Positions 49,201-60,527 of a stretch of DNA of 64,000 nucleotides are shown here, in pieces. Each line of letters starts with the position of its first letter. Positions within the stretch are counted from its first letter, which is position 1. This stretch comes from Bursaphelenchus xylophilus (Eukaryota; Nematoda; Chromadorea; Rhabditida; Aphelenchoididae). The position numbers and the translations under genes are program-made. The stretch lies in NCBI GenBank assembly GCA_904066235.2, contig CAJFCV020000005.1:7559501-7623500 (forward strand). Reading direction: 5' to 3'. The notes under the pieces were generated by a model. That model saw only the letters and a program-made list of their open reading frames with translations, was not told the origin of the DNA and ran no database searches.

Positions 49201-52200
49201 CTGCGCACTCCGATTTTATGTATTCAAATAAATGCGAGATTTTTACGCGAGGTCAAATTAAATACGACGCTGGTGAGAGCGAAATTTGTGAATTTACGCC
49301 TTTCTGCTGCAGTGAAACAATGCGCCCATAATGGGAGTGACAGGCGGCGAGTTCGGACTGTGCATAATGGGCGGATGAATAGGACCTTTGTATAGGAATG
49401 GGCGGGAGGAGAAGTAATTTGGGATGGGTTAAGAAAGGTGTGACAAGAAGCTTCAAAATCGAATTTGAAGAGGAGTTAGGGCAAAAAACAAAATTTTCAA
49501 AATTTGTTTTTAGTCATCAAAATTCAAGAGTCATTATGTTGATCCAAAAACGGAAAAGGCGTTCATAATAAAAAATTGAGATTAGTATCTTATAATACAT
49601 AAGGATTTTTAGATTTCTCTATACGAACACTTGTCAAAAGAATCTGGGCATCGCGCCTCAGGCATATAATAAATGCCCGTAAAAAATCCGCCATCCTTTT
49701 TAATATGCTATACTTTCACTTCGCTATTTACAAAAACAGCAAAACAAGAATCGTCACCATAACAACCCATGCCTAACATCATCACAAACAACAACACTTT
49801 TCGAACTCGGATTCCTCAAACACCTGACTGAAATTCGAGAATCTTAGAAAAGTTCGTTTTCCTGCTTTTTTCGAAACAATTGGCAGCCTTGATCCGCCCC
49901 CTTTTCGCTCATGATTAATGGCTTGGGCGAGTGCCAGCGGGAATTAGGACAAAAGAAAAAAGAGGGCGGTGTAAAATCAGTTGTTCCCGATAATTGATTT
50001 GTTGCCAAAAGAGTGATATCATTTGGCCAGAAATATAAAAAGATCTGATTCATTTACCGACTTTTGGCGGTAATATTTCATGAGGCAAGAAGGCGAGATA
50101 AAAGAGGTAACAATAGTAAAAAAAGAGATGTTTGGAGGTGATAAATTGGGGGATGCTGATGCAAATCGTCTTGATCCACGAGCAGATTTCTAATCTTCTG
50201 ATGAAATCAAACATTTGATACAAAGAAGGATCATAAATAACTAAAGCAGTCGTTTAAAAGTTCAGAAAAGAAAAACAAGTAGAGCACCTACATTTTCATG
50301 AAGCTTGGCTCAGATTAAGATTACAGATTGCCTAAAGAAAACAGAAGATTTTGAAATTATCTGTCGAAAACTCCTATTGAAATCGATAGCCATGAGGCCC
50401 CTCATTCTCAACTCATATTTTTATTAGTACGTGTTTCGCGTGTGAAATTGAGGAAGTTCGCAAAAAAAGTTTGTTTGTGGGATCTCCTCAGCGTCAAGGT
50501 CAGATTTTGGTTGAGAGTAAAAGGCCGAAATTTGAGAACAAAAGGGAGGAAAACAGCCACAAAGTCTGTCAAAAACTTTACGAATTTACACTCAAGTAAA
50601 CAAAGTAATTAAGTTCTCTTGGGGAGGAATCTATTAATTTACATGTAACTTTAATTAGGGGCATTATTTTTTGTGGTCTTAAAAAGTTTTTGGAGAGAAT
50701 TACCGAGTAATTGGGCTGTAAAACGGAGATAAAAAAATTTTCAATTTCCCAAATCTTCAAACAAATGAAAAACCATAGTCTCGTATTTTACCCTCAGAAA
50801 ATCCAATAAATCAAAAAAAGTGCTAATAAGCTTCGAGGATGTTCTCAAAAATGTTCCTTTCAATTAACATTTGGCGTTGACTTTTCACCTCTATTTTAAG
50901 GTCACAAGAAGCGTTGAACTGTGAAAAACTTGGTAAATAAGTAACTCAAAAACGAGAGAAAGGCAACATTCAGTGACAAAAAAAGGCGACGTAAACGTGG
51001 TAAGGAGCTTCTTGTAGATTGAGGGTAATCACATCAATTGGTTTAAAAAATGTGAGAAAATGAAAAAAAGATTTTTGAATTTTTGACTTTCTGAAAAAAA
51101 ACGTTTAACAAAAATACACAAGCACCTGTATTGCACATATTTTAATCCCGAAAAATTGGCAAAAGCGTCGCAGGCATTTCCGACATTTTCAGACAATTTT
51201 TTGGCAAGAGATTGCGTAAAATGGGAGGAAAGGAGGAAAGTTTGGACAATATTATCATGGAAAAACAATATTTTTATGGAAAATTTTTTTACACTCAATT
51301 TAGAAAGTAAGCTGAATTTTCACTCCTAGAAATCGCAGAGATCCAATTTTTCGTTTTTTTGTCATAAAAATTTCGATCGTTTCCGCACAGCACGAGGCAA
51401 GAAATAACTGATACTTTTTTTACAATTGTATGGTTCTAATCTTAGCCTTGCCAAGCTTAATCAAAATCTAAGAAATGCATTATGAACAACTCCCCTGTCA
51501 AAAGAATGACTCCAAAAATATTATACTTATATGAATAGAAATGTTGCTCCCAACAAATTTTGATAACCGACGTACCATAAGTCAAACCATTTGTAGTATT
51601 ATATTATACAGGGACTTTCAATTTGTATTCGACCCAGCCCAAATCGGCTTTTCCATCGCCCGAAAGTCCGTCTCCATAACAACGCTGCATCGTATTGTCA
51701 GCCGGCTCATTTATATTTTTAGAACAATGTAAAAAGAGCGAAAGTGCGGGCACGGCTTTTTGTAAAAACTCCCGGCCCATGAAATGGCCTCATAAATCTC
51801 ACTTTTTACAGCATCACAAGTACTGGCCAAGGCGTTCGAAAATATCCATGACGGTTGTTCGGAGGAGAGGAGAAGTTATTAATGGGAGGTAATTCAACTG
51901 CCAAGCTAGTATAATATTTGGATTATGAAACTTGAGAGGATGCAGAATGAGTCATGGAGATAATGCTAAGGGCTGTTGGACAACTTATCGAAAAGATTCA
52001 AAATGTATACTAGCAAAAAAACGAAAGAAAGGCATGATGTTTTACACTCGATTTCCTCCATGATAAGATTTTTGAATATAACAGCTGTTGCTGTAAAACA
52101 AAAAATGTATTTTTCTGTATTTCACGTGTTACTTCAGTATACCAAGCACGCAAAATTTTTATTTTTTTTTGCCCGCCTGGATGATATTCCCCAGGTAGAA

Positions 52201-52424
52201 AATCTCAAATTTTATTAATTTTTGAATTGTCATTCTCCTTGTTTGTCATTTACCCAATACTAAGTATCATTTAATTCCCCTCCGTTTAATTTTGGTTGGT
52301 TTACGTTTGCTGAATAAGATGCGTAATCATCATAAGGAACAGTTGGTTTCCGCATGCCCTCTAACCTTATAAAAAACAAATGGTTACCTGTAAAAAATGG
52401 GAATAAAAAGGCAAAAGCATAAAA
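43289..52424. other. 9-kb gene desert upstream of the Rh gene
   Basis: Several short frames occur on both strands, but none has homology or a coherent exon structure that I can recognise. Two patches are more GC-rich (about 45.84-46.13 and 47.2-47.6 kb). A CGCTACTGTAGCG palindrome lies at 44747-44759. I see no tRNA, rRNA or clear transposon. The region may hold long-range regulatory DNA for the Rh gene (-) or the heat-shock gene (+), but the sequence does not prove this. Confidence 0.5.
44747..44759. repeat. CTACTGTAG-type palindrome
   Basis: CGCTACTGTAGCG is a 6-base-arm palindrome around a central T. Related TACTGTA motifs recur through the right half of the window. Such motifs are common in nematode non-coding DNA. 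Confidence 0.4.
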
Positions 52425-52433
52425 GTGTTTTCC

Positions 52434-52441
52434 TTCCCGAA
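52434..52441 (+). promoter_or_regulatory. possible heat-shock element core
   Basis: TTCCCGAA fits the TTCnnGAA dimer core of a heat-shock element, 26 bases before the preferred ATG of the alpha-crystallin gene. A TATA-like CATAAAAG lies just upstream (about 52418). Only one core is present and its position may be transcribed, so this is weak. Confidence 0.25.
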
Positions 52442-52466
52442 CTCTCTTCACTTCAATCTTTCAAAG

Positions 52467-53415
52467 ATGCTCCAAGTTTCCTTGATTCTACTCTTGATTT
52501 TGGCGATAAACGCTCAGGATGTGACCCATTATCAGCATGTTCGCGCCGAAGTTCATGAAAATGGTGGACCCGGTGTAGTAAATACCCCTGCTGGGACAGA
52601 CCGTAAGTTGTCGGAATAATTAGTTTTGCGTAGGATGAGTCAACTGAGGACTCAAAAGCTCCCCGGATTTAAAGAGATAAACGCAAAATTTTACATGCAA
52701 AAATTCGCACAGCGAGCCTTTGATTTTTACGAAAAACTTCTGCAAAGCGCGAGCTACAAGTCTTGAAAAGGTCTTTAAAAATTTTTAAATTTACCAAATT
52801 TCTTCAAAATCTAAACGTAGAATTTGTAGTACTCCCGTATGATCCAAGTTTTGTAAAAACCGTCCTGAATTTTCAGAACGAACCTCACAGTCCGCTGTAA
52901 TCGGTGGGCCCTCTTCTTCAGTTTCTGGTCCTCCCGCTCCTTACTTCGTCTTCAGATCCCTCCGCGAACTCCTTGATGACATGGAAGCTAACTTCAGCAA
53001 CTTCAAAGTCAAACTCCCCACCTTGTCAATGTCCCCTTCAAATTACCCATCTTCAGTTTCTATTGTTCATCCAAAGTTTGCGATGCAAATCCCTACAGCC
53101 AGTCAGAAGTGCGATCGAATTTCGACTATTGATTCGTTGAAATTCGAATGCCATGTTGCCGACTTTACTCCGGAAGAAATCCATGTCAAATTGAATGGAG
53201 AAACCTTGAAGTTGTCGGGATATCATGAACAACCAATCGATGGGGGAGTGAGGAAAATTATCTTTGAAGAAAGCGTTCTAGTCCCGGCCAAGGACTACAA
53301 TTTGGACGACATTAAGAGTTTCATCGACGAGAGCAATGTCCTCAATGTGATTGTGCCAAAAAAGAAGTTGGAGAAGTCCGGAAAAGTCAGAGAAATTGCA
53401 GTGCAAAGAAATTGA
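52467..53415 (+). CDS. small heat-shock protein with signal peptide
   Basis: Two exons (52467-52602, 52877-53415) give 224 residues. The N-terminus MLQVSLILLLILAINA is a clear signal peptide. The C-terminal half (about 125-212) is an alpha-crystallin domain: LKFECHVADFTPEEIHVKLN, GETLKLSGYHEQ, the linker FEESVLVPAKDYNLDDIKSF and the closing VLNVIVPKKK. An I-x-V tail (REIAVQ) fits the oligomer-docking motif. Most small heat-shock proteins are cytosolic or nuclear, so this one is probably secreted or ER-resident; no KDEL-type retention signal is seen. An in-frame ATG at 52425 would add 14 residues before the signal peptide and is less likely. No AATAAA occurs until 53962, beyond the MITE at 53460-53870. 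Confidence 0.92.
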
Positions 53416-53459
53416 TTATCAAAGGTTTAGAATACGCATCTGGTTGTAAGAATTTGTGT

Positions 53460-53870
53460 ACAGGGTCTTACAAAAAAACGTAAAGGAAGTCAGAGGCTAT
53501 AACTTCAGGCTGAGGCGGCGTAGAGACTTCATTTATTGTTGAGTAACCCAATTTGTTGCATAATTTGCAACGTGTTTAATAATTTCCTTCTCGTTTTTTT
53601 GACATTAACTCCATCGAAAACCAAAAAAAATCCAAAATTTCTCGATGACTTCCAGTCGAAAAAGCACTTCTTGTCGGGGTAAGAACGCTTCTACTTCAAA
53701 AAGTCGTACCGACCTCAGTTTGCACTTTCAAATCTTGTTACAGAGTAGCCAAAAAACAGTCCGGCTTAAAAAACATGTATTCCAAAAATGAACTCTCTGC
53801 GCCGCCTCCGCCTGAGGTTTATAGCCTCTGACATCCACGGTTTTTGAAAAACCTTGCGTATGTATTGTAT
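53460..53870. mobile_element. MITE-like inverted repeat, about 410 bp
   Basis: The left arm reads CAGGGTCTTACAAAAAAACG then GTCAGAGGCTATAACTTCAG and GCTGAGGCGGCGTAGAG. The right arm is the complement with a few changes (CTCTGCGCCGCCTCCGCCTG, then AGGTTTATAGCCTCTGAC and GGTTTTTGAAAAACC). TA flanks both outer ends. The interior is non-coding. A CAG-type terminus and TA flanks suggest a Tc1/mariner-derived MITE (inference). Confidence 0.75.
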
Positions 53871-55592
53871 TTTTCGTGTGATATGTAGTTGCTTTAGAAA
53901 TATGGTTCATATTTATAGTCATTATGATTACATCGCTAGCTGCTTTGACTTTGTACACTTCAATAAAACTTTTAACTTTACTTGAGGGTTTAATTTCCTT
54001 CGTTACAAAAAACTTCTGAACGCCGCTTTCTATCCGTTCGAACGCTCACTTAATCCATTTCCGACCTCCACCTGCCTGACCAAATCATGTCGTATTCATA
54101 TCTCCTCTCAATCTCCTCAACCAACGCCCCATCGCTCTTCTTTTTGCTGTAACATCCGTTCTCGGCATGTTCTTAACACTTGATTAACACGACCTTATTC
54201 TGACCCTTCCTCTCTTTTACCTGTGCCGTCACGAAGGAGATCGGAGAAAGGAAATCAAAGAAAAATGGTTTTTCGAAGGACTAATCGGCTTTGTTTGGCT
54301 TTCGAAAAAAGAAAAAAAGGCGACTTCGGTTGCGTACTTTCGCTCCATTCAGTCCCCAAAACCTTATAGCACTTGAAGTCGGGTTGAAGAGGTGGTGGGG
54401 GTGATTTGACTCCGGTTAAGTTGCAGACAGAAGAAAGGCATCGGAATATTATTTGACCGTTTCTTTGTTTATCCACTCGTGGAGTGCGTAATTTGTTGCG
54501 CAAGGCCTGAAGATGGCGTGGTTTGCTTTGAAATAGGAGTTTGTCTTTTGAATTTCAAGCCGCTGACCTTTGACTTCCGAAGGTTTGGCTTTTGAGGTCA
54601 TGGAAGAGGGAATGACCGGTAATCAGCTTAGTTTATTATATGCTGCGGGGAGTAAAGAAAGTCATAAAAGTTTAGTTATAATTTTGATTCAATTCGCTTG
54701 GTGGAAGACTTCTTAGATCCCATGCAAGCATTTTCTGGGCCTTGTACTCATATTAGCCCCCCAAAAAAAATTAAGGCTTTATAGTCCCAGCTGTCACACT
54801 TAGAGCACCCCTTGAAAGAGTATTGGTAAACTTCGTGCCATACTTTTGCTTTAGTCAGCTTATTTACAATTTGTTTCTTTGACTTTTGGATGACATTTGA
54901 TACCCCGGCTTTTTATGGATATTTAGCAAAGAACGGCCGCCCATGCCGGTGTGGATCTCATTCTAGGAAGTGTTAGGCTTCTGATTCTAGGCTGCATCTA
55001 TTTTACTATCTTTCTCCAGCCAACCTTCGGACGTACAGGTAAATTTTAACTTGTTAGGGTTTAATCGAACGGAAAGCAATTATTCGCAATAGTGGACTCC
55101 ATTCTGCCTGATCTCCTTTCACTTTCCATGCGTTTTTTGCTGCCGATCGGTTCAAAATCTAGCTGATTCCCAAGATAGTCATGGATTAGTCCTCCAAACT
55201 TTCTTTTTTGTCCATTTTTTGTTTTGAATGCCCACTTCGCTTTGTATAACTTCCTTTTCTTATGCAAAACGTATTATTCTCTTTGTAAAATCGTCGCCAT
55301 TCCAAATTAAGTTCTTCAAATAAAAAACCCCCATATTCGGGCAGAAAAAACAGCAGGACTACATACCGAATTCCTTTGGCCTCCTCCGTCGGTCTTCTTC
55401 GCCTTCTTCTCCCCTTTTTTCTATTGTAATTCGAGAGAGCGACAAAACAGATCACAAAAATGGAAGAAACATTCGCATTTCGTTTTAGTCCCGAAGCTGT
55501 CGGATTCCTCTTGTAGTCTGAGGCAACGGCGTTCCGCCTCCGGCCGTTGGGACTGCACACTCAGCCAGTGGCTGACCAATGTGTTGGACAGG
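53871..55592. other. intergenic, no gene seen
   Basis: An AATAAA at 53962-53967 is the first plus-strand poly(A) signal after the heat-shock gene. The remaining 1.6 kb has no supported gene. A minus-strand arginine-rich frame at 55.19-55.56 kb looks like chance. The last part should contain the promoter of the next gene. Confidence 0.5.
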
Positions 55593-56366
55593 ATGAGTCG
55601 CTACCTTCGAGATCACATCCGTCTCGACGAAACGCACAATGAGATCTTTGTGCTCCTCGTAATGATTGCAATGGTTTTGGCGTTGATTTGTCTGTTAATT
55701 GTGTGCAATTGCCTTCTTCATTGCCATTGTCCGAGCTTCAGGAAAAAAAGAAAAGAGAAGCTGCGTTTCGAATGTGAAGACGATTACTTCGAACATGTAA
55801 ATCGATTACTCGCCAGACATCATGATATCGAAGAAAGACGAAAGGAAGAGCTGGAAAGGCTCAAGGATGCGGACGGAGTAAGTTTTTTTTTATTATCTAC
55901 TTGATAGCTATATCCTATTTTAGTTTGAATCGTACCTTCCGCTAATTCCTCGATCCCTCCCGGGCAGTAGAACAGCTTCGCCGGCACGGAGAAGGGCCCG
56001 CCATAATTCTGCAAGCTCAACACCTGCCAGAAGAGAGTTAAAAGAGGATTTGGAGCAATTTAAGGTCGATCATCGAGTGCAAATTAAAGCTCCAGCATCT
56101 CCAAAAACTGAGCCAGAGCTCTCTCCAAAGTCGGTAATTGTTCGACGGCCTTCGCCAGCTCTTACGCAAGTCAGTAGAGCAGTATCCACGACTAATGTTA
56201 CGGACGCGCAGACTCAAACACTGTAGGTCGCCTGAATAATATAATTCTTGATTTCCTCTCTCTAAGCGCCGTTTATAAAAATTCTGTGTTAAAAACGCAT
56301 TTTACTTTCAGAGTGCCCTTGATTGTGCTAAAACGACCACCCAAACGGATCGAAACTACCGTATGA
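55593..56366 (+). CDS. small single-pass membrane protein, family unknown
   Basis: Three exons (55593-55877, 55924-56222, 56312-56366) give 212 residues. A short N-terminus is followed by one strong membrane span (about 18-40, IFVLLVMIAMVLALICLLIV) with a cysteine cluster (CNCLLHCHC) at its inner edge. A basic/acidic coiled segment (DDYFEHVNRLLARHHDIEER) and a Ser/Pro/Arg-rich tail follow. With the third exon the protein ends IETTV, a class I PDZ ligand. If the GT at 56223 is not used, the frame stops at TAG (56224-56226), giving a shorter tail ending DAQTQTL. I do not recognise the family. The start could be an upstream non-ATG exon, but ATG 55593 is the first in frame. An AATAAA lies near 56493. 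Confidence 0.65.
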
Positions 56367-56639
56367 ATTTCATTTACACTTTCTCAAACTGCAATTTACC
56401 GCCAAATGACTTTCATCTTCTCACAACGGGTCGCCAGCTTTATAAAGATTATAAAAATAATATTGCTACCTCAGGCATAATGCATTTAGAGCAATAAAAA
56501 GTTCGATTTTTTATTTCGCCGCTCTTTGATTTGAGTCTCACCACGAAAACTTTTAGGTGTCAGAAATGGCAAGAAGAAAATTTATTTTGCAATTTTTGAT
56601 AACGTTTTTTGTAAGTGCGCTTTTTTATTGCATGTCAAA

Positions 56640-57738
56640 ATGTCAGTGTACTTTGTGCACTGCAACATTTGCGGAACGATGCCATCATCTAAAATTTCTT
56701 ATTTTGTTGCTTCTTGTGGTCATATTGCTTGTCAGGCATGTGTAGGAAAGGGTAAGTTGGTTTTTGTGGCGCAAGCAATGAAATTTCTGAACTTGCAAGA
56801 TCTCATAACTTAGACCTTTTAATTCAGGATTATTGAATGTGTGTTACATCTGTAAGAAGAGCGGTAAGATCACTCGATTGACCCCGAAGATGGACGATAA
56901 AGTAAGATTTTTTTTGCTTCGTTTTTGCTTTTTTAGGTAACAACCCGGAACTACCTTTATTTTAGATCAAAAGATTCTTTACGGATCCAACTCAAATGCT
57001 GCAACAATTAATCTCCGATGCAACTTCTGCTTCGGCCAAGAAAAAAGCCCGAGATTCTCGATTAAACCACGACAACAAGAGTTTGATGTGTGAGATAGAT
57101 CGACTGAAGGCTGAATTAGCTCAGAAAGAGGCCCAAATTGAGCAGATGAAAACGAGACCAACCATGGTCGACATTTCCATGGAGTCCAGGAAGGATAATT
57201 CCTTTTTGGTGGCACCGGAAGGTCCAATGCAGACTCCTGTCAAGCGATTGGAGGGTTTCTCGGAGCAAAATTCGGGTGATCGAAGCTTGAAGAGAACGCT
57301 GACACAAGTTACTCCGGTTACGCCGAGGAATAAAGGATTGCCCGAAGACTCGAACGTTTCCAATCACTCGGTCAAGTCGAATGTCTCGAGACAATCGGCG
57401 AACAGTTCCGGATCTTCTGGCATCGATCTGCGATTTGGACCCAGCAAGAAAAAGGTGAGTTGATTGGATAAGAGTGTTTATTTGAAGGAATTCTCGGTAT
57501 TACACTTGCTATTTGTGGTTATATGTTTTTGGCTTTTTTGTCGGAAAAGCTTTGCCAAAAGACGTCGGCCAATTGCATGTTACTTCTGTTTGAACTGTCT
57601 TTATCCAATTTTATATGTTTTTAGCCCAAAATGACGTTAGCCCAGCTCCTCTCCGCTTCAGCAGCCGATAAACAAATGAGTGTCACAACAGCATCCCCGG
57701 CAGTCAAGACACCACTAGATGTACCTCATAATCTTTGA
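56640..57738 (+). CDS. ZHP/RNF212-like RING protein (meiotic crossover family)
   Basis: Four exons (56640-56751, 56828-56901, 56966-57454, 57625-57738) give 262 residues. A compact C3HC4 RING opens the protein: Cys8, Cys11, Cys26, His28, Cys31, Cys34, Cys43, Cys46 (CNIC, ASCGHIACQAC, CYIC). After it come ITRLTPKMDDKIKRFFTDP and a coiled coil (about 85-125, LMCEIDRLKAELAQKEAQIE). A Ser/Thr-rich tail with SVKSNVSRQSANSSGSSG ends the protein. This order matches Zip3/RNF212/ZHP proteins, which act as SUMO or ubiquitin ligases on meiotic chromosomes and mark crossover sites. The worm paralogue (ZHP-1 to -4) cannot be decided. The start is uncertain: TTTTAG at about 56555 is a likely trans-splice site, with an out-of-frame ATG at 56566. 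AATAAA near 57847. Confidence 0.88.
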
Positions 57739-58291
57739 AGTTTCTAATCGCGCGCCCGTTTACATTGTAAATCAGTTTTTCATAGCTTTGTTTTCCCCTT
57801 GATGTTACAGTAGTTATTTGTTAGTTTGTTTGTTATTTCCTTGAAGAAATAAATTGTTTGTTATCGAGTTGACGTAAAGTTGTGTCATATTGAGTCAGGG
57901 GGTCCGCTATCTTCGATCGAATCGAAAATTTGAATGAACTTTATAAGCGGCCCAACCGAAAATGAGGAAGAATTGGTTATTCTGGCCAGTCAAATACGGT
58001 TGAATTGGTCGTGTTTTGACTGGAGGACTCATCAACTGATTTCTACTGACTTCGACTCATACTGACTGGAATCATACCACTGTAAGTTGGGTTCGATATT
58101 TTTTTCTTATTGCTTTAGGTACTTGATGACATTTTAATTGATTCTTGGGTAACATAAGATCAAAATTAAGATGATGATATTTGATATTAAACATGGTTCA
58201 TTATCACGTATTTTACAAGATGATTGAACTACATCCTTCTTAGATGCAAAAATTACAAAATTATTCTTGTTCATAGCCAATTTCAGTACTG

Positions 58292-60102
58292 ATGACTTTC
58301 AATGAAGAGGTCTCGGATGTCCATTACTTTCATGGCGCACTCCCGGACGATGACGCCGACAAGATGTTGGTCAATGAAGGGGACTTTCTGATCCAATGCC
58401 GTCCTTCTCAAGACGGTCGTCTGATCTTGGCTGTTCGAAAGAAGGAGGTCTTTCGATTCCATCTGGATAGAATCAAGAACAACGCGGTCCGCCTGATGGT
58501 AAGCCCATTTACTCGTAGTGTGGGTGTTTATGTGATATGGAGCAACACCTCTGAAACCTGATTTTTGAAAATTTTTTGGTTACGGTAGTGTGGGACAAAA
58601 CTCTAAATATCGGCCCCATTGTCGTCAAACCAGGCCTTGAGATTTACCCCGGCCTTTTCTAGGAGGCCCTTCATGATGATGGTTTCCTTCAGAATAAGCA
58701 ATTTCCCACCATCAAAGACGCCGTTGCCCATTTCCAGAAGAATCAGCTGGATCTGAATGGAGACGGAGTCGTGCTTCGTCGTCCCGTGCCCAAAAGCAAA
58801 TGGTCCATCACTCATCGGGACGTGAGGATGCGGTACAAGGTTAGTGAGACGATTGTTCATTATGGTTCGACATCAAACTTGATTACACCTGATGATTTTG
58901 ATGTCGAGTGTAATATAATTGTTATTGTGAAATAATATGGCATGACTTCAGATTGGAAGCGGGGCCTATGGCACTGTGTATCAGGGATATCTGACGATTC
59001 GGGACAAGGGTCAGACCAGGAAGATCAAGGTCGCCACAAAACGTCTGGATTCGGTGGGAAAGGATGAACAAGGTCTAATTGAGATGATGAAAGAGGCACG
59101 AGTGATGCAGATGGTAATTGTCGGATGTTTTGGGTCTTTTACAATTTTTTGAACGTGCTTTATGTGAACTCTTTTCAGTATGAGCACGTGAATATCGTCA
59201 AATTCTATGGGTTTGTGATCGACAGGACTCCGTATCTACTGGTCATGGAGCTGTGTCAAGTGAGCTTGGACTCTAAATTTTTCTTTAGCTTCGCAGAAGC
59301 TAGTATTTACACGAGTATCAGTAACTTCAATACATGATTTTAGGATGGATCTGTGGAAGATCTGCTGAGAAAAAAAGGATCGGCCGTTTCCGTCGCCCGC
59401 CGAGTGGATTTGGCCACTCAAGCGGCCAGAGGAATGGAGTATCTTCATATGAAGAGGTGCATCCATCGAGACATTGCCACTCGCAACTGTCTCCTCAGCG
59501 GTGATACTCTCAAGTTGGCGGATTTTGGCATGTGCAGAGCCACCAGCATCTACAAGGTGGACCTCAGCAAGCCCCAAAATGTCAGATGGCTGGCGCCCGA
59601 GGTCTGGAGAACGGGAGAGACCAAATTCTGCACTGATGTGTACGCTTTCGGCATCATGATCTGGGAACTCTTTGTGTGCCCATATCGTTCTCCGTATTCC
59701 AGTTGGAAGGCGATTACGGTAAAGGAGCAGGTCGTGAATGGGTACAGAATGAGCACCCCTGATTTGATGCCTGATTCCATGGCCACCATCATGAAACAGG
59801 CCTGGGCTCATAATCCAAACACCCGTCCGACTGCCGGTGAGCTCAGACAAATGTTGGAGGACGTGAACAAGGTAAAGGAAGATACTTTTCGTTAATTTAG
59901 CGAGCCCAGTCTAGGAAAATGCACAAAGATGACAAGTGTTTTTCAGGATTACAACTCCTCTATGGACGCCTCAGCCAATTCCGAGGATACCAAAGAGGCC
60001 AACTTAACTCTGCGCACCGCCAATAGCGTGGAAAACAGTGCCAATTGCGCCACAGCCCGAACCCCTGCCAGAACACCGCCAAGAAGCGCTAGAAGAGGAT
60101 AA
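58292..60102 (+). CDS. SH2-tyrosine kinase, FER/FES-like
   Basis: Six exons (58292-58498, 58663-58839, 58952-59113, 59179-59259, 59344-59871, 59947-60102) give 436 residues. An SH2 domain (about 12-100, YFHGALPDDDADKML onward) precedes a tyrosine kinase: GSGAYGTVYQG loop (130-140), catalytic Lys158 in VATK, HRDIATRN (His250-Asn257), ADFG (268-271), the block VRWLAPEVW and AFGIMIWELF. The family runs this SH2-kinase order without the F-BAR part, as in the nematode FER-like expansion, many members of which are germline or sperm enriched. All kinase residues are present, so it should be active. In the SH2 domain the FLVR arginine is glutamine (FLIQ, Gln35). The Ser/Thr/Asn-rich tail ends ARTPPRSARRG. 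A TTTCAG lies 6 bases before the ATG. AATAAA near 60164. Confidence 0.95.
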
Positions 60103-60238
60103 AATACCCGCCAATTCGAGTACAATCATCCTAGTCCCAACGAACGAGATCTCTTTTCTTAAAAAATAAAAAACTGGACACTTAAATTAACCGGAATGCT
60201 GTTAACCAAAAAAGGGAAAACTAGGCTTTTCGATTCTC

Positions 60239-60465
60239 TAATCGTCTGTTTTCACAATAGATGAGTCCGGGATTTCCAGTTTCTCATTAGTAATATTTCC
60301 CGTAATACAGAGAAGATTCCTCAGAGGTGAACAGGAAGTACGCTTCAGATGAAAGTATAATAATAAACAAACAAGCACCCCGAATTCAGTCAATATGCAA
60401 ACGACTGCAGTGACGGCGACGAGATCCACATTGCTGATAGGACAGATTCGACGTGACCGCTAAGC
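60239..60465 (-). other. possible orphan C-terminal exon with a membrane span
   Basis: After an acceptor-like CATTCGCTTAG (minus strand) an open frame of about 75 codons reads CPISNVDLVAVTAVVCILTE, continues through a hydrophobic stretch to LLYFHLKRTSC and ends with a charged tail. This is the look of a type I membrane protein's last exon. No ATG starts it, and upstream minus-strand exons would have to overlap the plus-strand sulfotransferase gene. It is a nested gene, a relic or chance. Confidence 0.2.
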
Positions 60466-60527
60466 GAATGAAAACTGGTTTGGTGTAAGAACCTCAAGCA
60501 ATGCGTTAATTGACTCTCGAATCGAGG

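Noticed and set aside
59236..59850. Minus-strand frame of 204 codons opposite the kinase
   Set aside because: It is an antisense shadow of the conserved kinase exon, despite its length.
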